Shown here: positions 6,050-7,657 of the stretch, in pieces
How the letters are laid out: each line of letters begins with the position of its first letter
Numbering within the stretch: the first letter of the stretch is position 1
NCBI GenBank assembly: GCA_002386405.1
Contig: DGIP01000348.1
Coordinates: forward strand, 1-7,657
Source: Stenotrophomonas maltophilia
GTDB taxonomy: Bacteria; Pseudomonadota; Gammaproteobacteria; Xanthomonadales; Xanthomonadaceae
Direction: 5' to 3'
Length of the DNA stretch: 7,657 nucleotides
The notes under the pieces: generated by a model
Seen by the model: the letters and a program-made list of their open reading frames with translations, nothing else
The model's database searches: none
Told to the model about the DNA's origin: nothing
Translations under genes and position numbers: made by a program

Positions 6050-6076
6050 GGAACGCCTTGCATCAGAAAAACGTCA

Positions 6077-6092
6077 TGCCGTGGTCACGGCA
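6077..6092. promoter_or_regulatory. inverted repeat upstream of nrdR
   Basis: TGCCGTG-GT-CACGGCA has perfect 7-base arms. It lies in the 93-base gap between the membrane-protein gene and nrdR, 28 bases upstream of the nrdR ATG. On the minus strand the stem is followed after five bases by TTTTT, so it could be a weak attenuator or terminator of the upstream genes, or a protein-binding site. The distance to the T-tract makes an efficient intrinsic terminator doubtful. No good promoter for nrdR is visible in the gap. Confidence 0.4.
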
Positions 6093-6142
6093 GCGTCGCA
6101 ACGGTACCTGAGAAGGCCCGTGCGTACAAATCGGGACGTGCG

Positions 6143-6589
6143 TCAATACTCGCCGGCAGCAGCCGGGAACGCCTTCAACCACGCAAGATGCGCGCTGCAG
6201 ACCAGCAGCGGCGGACCGACCATAAGATAGCCCAGCGCCCGCCAGGAGCTGCCGGAAAGCGAGTTGTAGGCGACCAGCCCGACCACGCCCAGCGCGGCCA
6301 CCACGCCCAGCCCCAGCCCCACCCACGGCAGCAGGCCGGTGGTGCGCAGGGCGGTACGCCCCCTGCGCAGGTAAACCACGCTCAGCCAGGCCCAGCCCAG
6401 CAGGCCGCACAGTCCGGCGAACGCCCAGCCCAACAGGAACGGGGCTTCTCGATTGTTCAGATAGCTGTGCGCGTCGAAAAAGAAGATGTACACCGCCAGC
6501 CCGGCCACGCCGCCACCGGCGACCAGCGCGGGCAACCCCAGCAGCAGCGCCTGCGCGATGTACAGGCGCCGCTGCAGGGTTTCATCCAT
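6143..6589 (-). CDS. small four-helix inner-membrane protein of unknown function
   Basis: The 148-residue product starts [21 protein letters not shown] do not recognise its family. Four hydrophobic segments are visible at about 11-37, 50-74, 85-107 and 117-137. They are separated by a polar loop with DAHSYLNNRE (39-48) and a basic loop RRGRTALR (75-82), which by the positive-inside rule is cytoplasmic. I chose the ATG at 6589-6587, which overlaps the glyA stop as TGATG, giving translational coupling to glyA. The frame is also open nine codons further up inside glyA, but that start has no support. There is no strong ribosome-binding site of its own, which fits coupling. Conservation next to glyA would be the main clue to a role. 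Confidence 0.8.
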   Translation of the reverse strand: MDETLQRRLYIAQALLLGLPALVAGGGVAGLAVYIFFFDAHSYLNNREAPFLLGWAFAGLCGLLGWAWLSVVYLRRGRTALRTTGLLPWVGLGLGVVAALGVVGLVAYNSLSGSSWRALGYLMVGPPLLVCSAHLAWLKAFPAAAGEY

Positions 6590-7657
6590 CAGCCGTAGAC
6601 CGGGTACTTGCGGCACTGCGCGCTGACCGCATCACGCACGCGGGCGATCACTGCCTCGTCGGCCGGCGCGTCGAGCACGTCGGCGATCCAGCCAGCCAGC
6701 GCCACGCAGTCCGCTTCCTGGTAACCGCGGGTGGTCACGGCCGGGGTGCCCAGGCGCAGGCCCGAGGTCACGAACGGCGAGCGCGGGTCGTTGGGCACCG
6801 AGTTCTTGTTGACGGTGATGTGCGCCTTGCCCAGCGCGGCTTCCGCATCCTTGCCGGAGACGTCCTTGCCGATCATATCGACCAGCATCAGGTGGTTCTC
6901 GGTGCCGCCGGAGACGATCTTGTAGCCACGCGCGATCAGCGTGGTGGCCATCGCCTGGGCGTTCTTCACCACCTGCTGCTGGTAGGCCTTGAAGCCCGGT
7001 TCCAGCGCTTCCTTGAAGGCCACGGCCTTGGCCGCGATGACGTGCATCAGCGGGCCACCCTGGATGCCCGGGAACACGATCGACTGCAGCTTCTTCTCGA
7101 TCTCTTCGCCGGCGCCCTTGGCGATGATGATGCCGCCACGCGGCCCGCGCAGGGTCTTGTGGGTGGTGGAGGTGACCACGTGCGCGTGCGGCAGCGGGCT
7201 GGGGTACACGCCGGCGGCGACCAGGCCGGCCACGTGGGCCATGTCCACGAACAGGTAGGCGCCCACCTTGTCGGCGATGGCGCGGAAGCGCGCCCAGTCC
7301 ACCACCTGCGAATAGGCCGAGAAGCCAGCCACGACCATCTTCGGCTTGTGCTCCAGGGCCAGGCGCTCGACCTCGTCATAGTCGATCAGGCCCTGCTCGT
7401 TCACCCCGTACTGCACGGCGTGGAACAGCTTGCCCGAGGCGTTGACCTTGGCGCCGTGGGTCAGGTGGCCGCCGTGGGCCAGGCTCATGCCCAGGATGGT
7501 GTCGCCCGGCTGCAGCAGCGCGAAGTACACCGCCTGGTTGGCCTGCGAGCCGCTGTGCGGCTGCACGTTGGCGTAATCGGCGTCGAACAGCTGCTTGAGG
7601 CGGTCGATCGCCAGCTGTTCGGCGATATCCACGTATTCGCAGCCACCGTAGTAGCGC
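6589..7657 (-). CDS. glyA: serine hydroxymethyltransferase, 5' end outside the window
   Basis: The enzyme converts serine and tetrahydrofolate to glycine and 5,10-methylene-tetrahydrofolate, using PLP in the cytoplasm. About 355 residues are visible, beginning [20 protein letters not shown] at the right edge; about 60 residues of a usual 417 are missing. Clear motifs follow: [34 protein letters not shown], and [15 protein letters not shown] with the PLP-binding lysine at codon 7158-7156. [28 protein letters not shown] lies near the end and the C-terminus is YPVYG. A GTG at 7632 is inside the gene and is not the true start. The stop TGA overlaps the start of the next gene. Its product, methylene-tetrahydrofolate, also feeds thymidylate synthesis, which gives a loose metabolic link to nrdR downstream. 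Confidence 0.98.
   Translation of the reverse strand, partial: RYYGGCEYVDIAEQLAIDRLKQLFDADYANVQPHSGSQANQAVYFALLQPGDTILGMSLAHGGHLTHGAKVNASGKLFHAVQYGVNEQGLIDYDEVERLALEHKPKMVVAGFSAYSQVVDWARFRAIADKVGAYLFVDMAHVAGLVAAGVYPSPLPHAHVVTSTTHKTLRGPRGGIIIAKGAGEEIEKKLQSIVFPGIQGGPLMHVIAAKAVAFKEALEPGFKAYQQQVVKNAQAMATTLIARGYKIVSGGTENHLMLVDMIGKDVSGKDAEAALGKAHITVNKNSVPNDPRSPFVTSGLRLGTPAVTTRGYQEADCVALAGWIADVLDAPADEAVIARVRDAVSAQCRKYPVYG

Noticed and set aside
5687..6598. Plus-strand open frame of 303 codons opposite nrdR and the membrane protein
   Set aside because: It covers two supported minus-strand genes and their gap, and its translation is low-complexity Q/P/A/R rich with no domain signal.
1..7657. CRISPR array, tRNA, rRNA, insertion sequence or phage attachment site
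   Set aside because: No regularly spaced direct repeats, cloverleaf, transposase gene or terminal repeats with target duplication were seen on either strand.

Overview
The window reads as a chromosomal piece of a high-GC gammaproteobacterium of the Xanthomonadaceae, most likely Stenotrophomonas. Three things support this: the protein sequences, an outer-membrane protein resembling the Ax21 family of Xanthomonas/Stenotrophomonas, and two GTAG-headed stem-loops that match the SMAG repeats described in S. maltophilia. The assignment rests on recognition alone, without a database search.

Layout, right to left, because nearly all genes are on the minus strand. glyA (serine hydroxymethyltransferase, 5' end outside the window) is followed with a 1-base stop/start overlap by a small four-helix membrane protein of unknown function. 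After 93 bases comes nrdR (repressor of ribonucleotide reductase genes), and 43 bases later ribD (riboflavin deaminase/reductase). Two inverted SMAG-type hairpins follow directly behind ribD. Then comes a gene for a secreted M60-like (enhancin-type) zinc metallopeptidase of about 638 residues with short inverted repeats upstream. It converges on the only plus-strand gene, an Ax21-like outer-membrane beta-barrel, and a strong intrinsic terminator lies between them. Left of the barrel gene, a divergent regulatory region carries inverted repeats, an extended -10 promoter and a textbook FMN riboswitch. The riboswitch leads into ribE (riboflavin synthase, GTG start) and the overlapping ribB or ribBA (DHBP synthase, cut by the window edge).

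How it fits together: RibD, RibE and RibB are enzymes of riboflavin synthesis, and the riboswitch lets FMN shut off the ribE-ribB arm. ribD has no riboswitch of its own and probably follows nrdR expression. As I recall, nrdR-ribD-ribE-ribBA is a common order in Proteobacteria. The peptidase and barrel genes therefore look like an accessory insertion between ribD and the riboswitch, with the SMAG pair at its right edge. I see no clearly new multi-gene system. The least ordinary parts are the M60-like peptidase, its upstream palindromes and the stacked inverted repeats in front of the Ax21-like gene.
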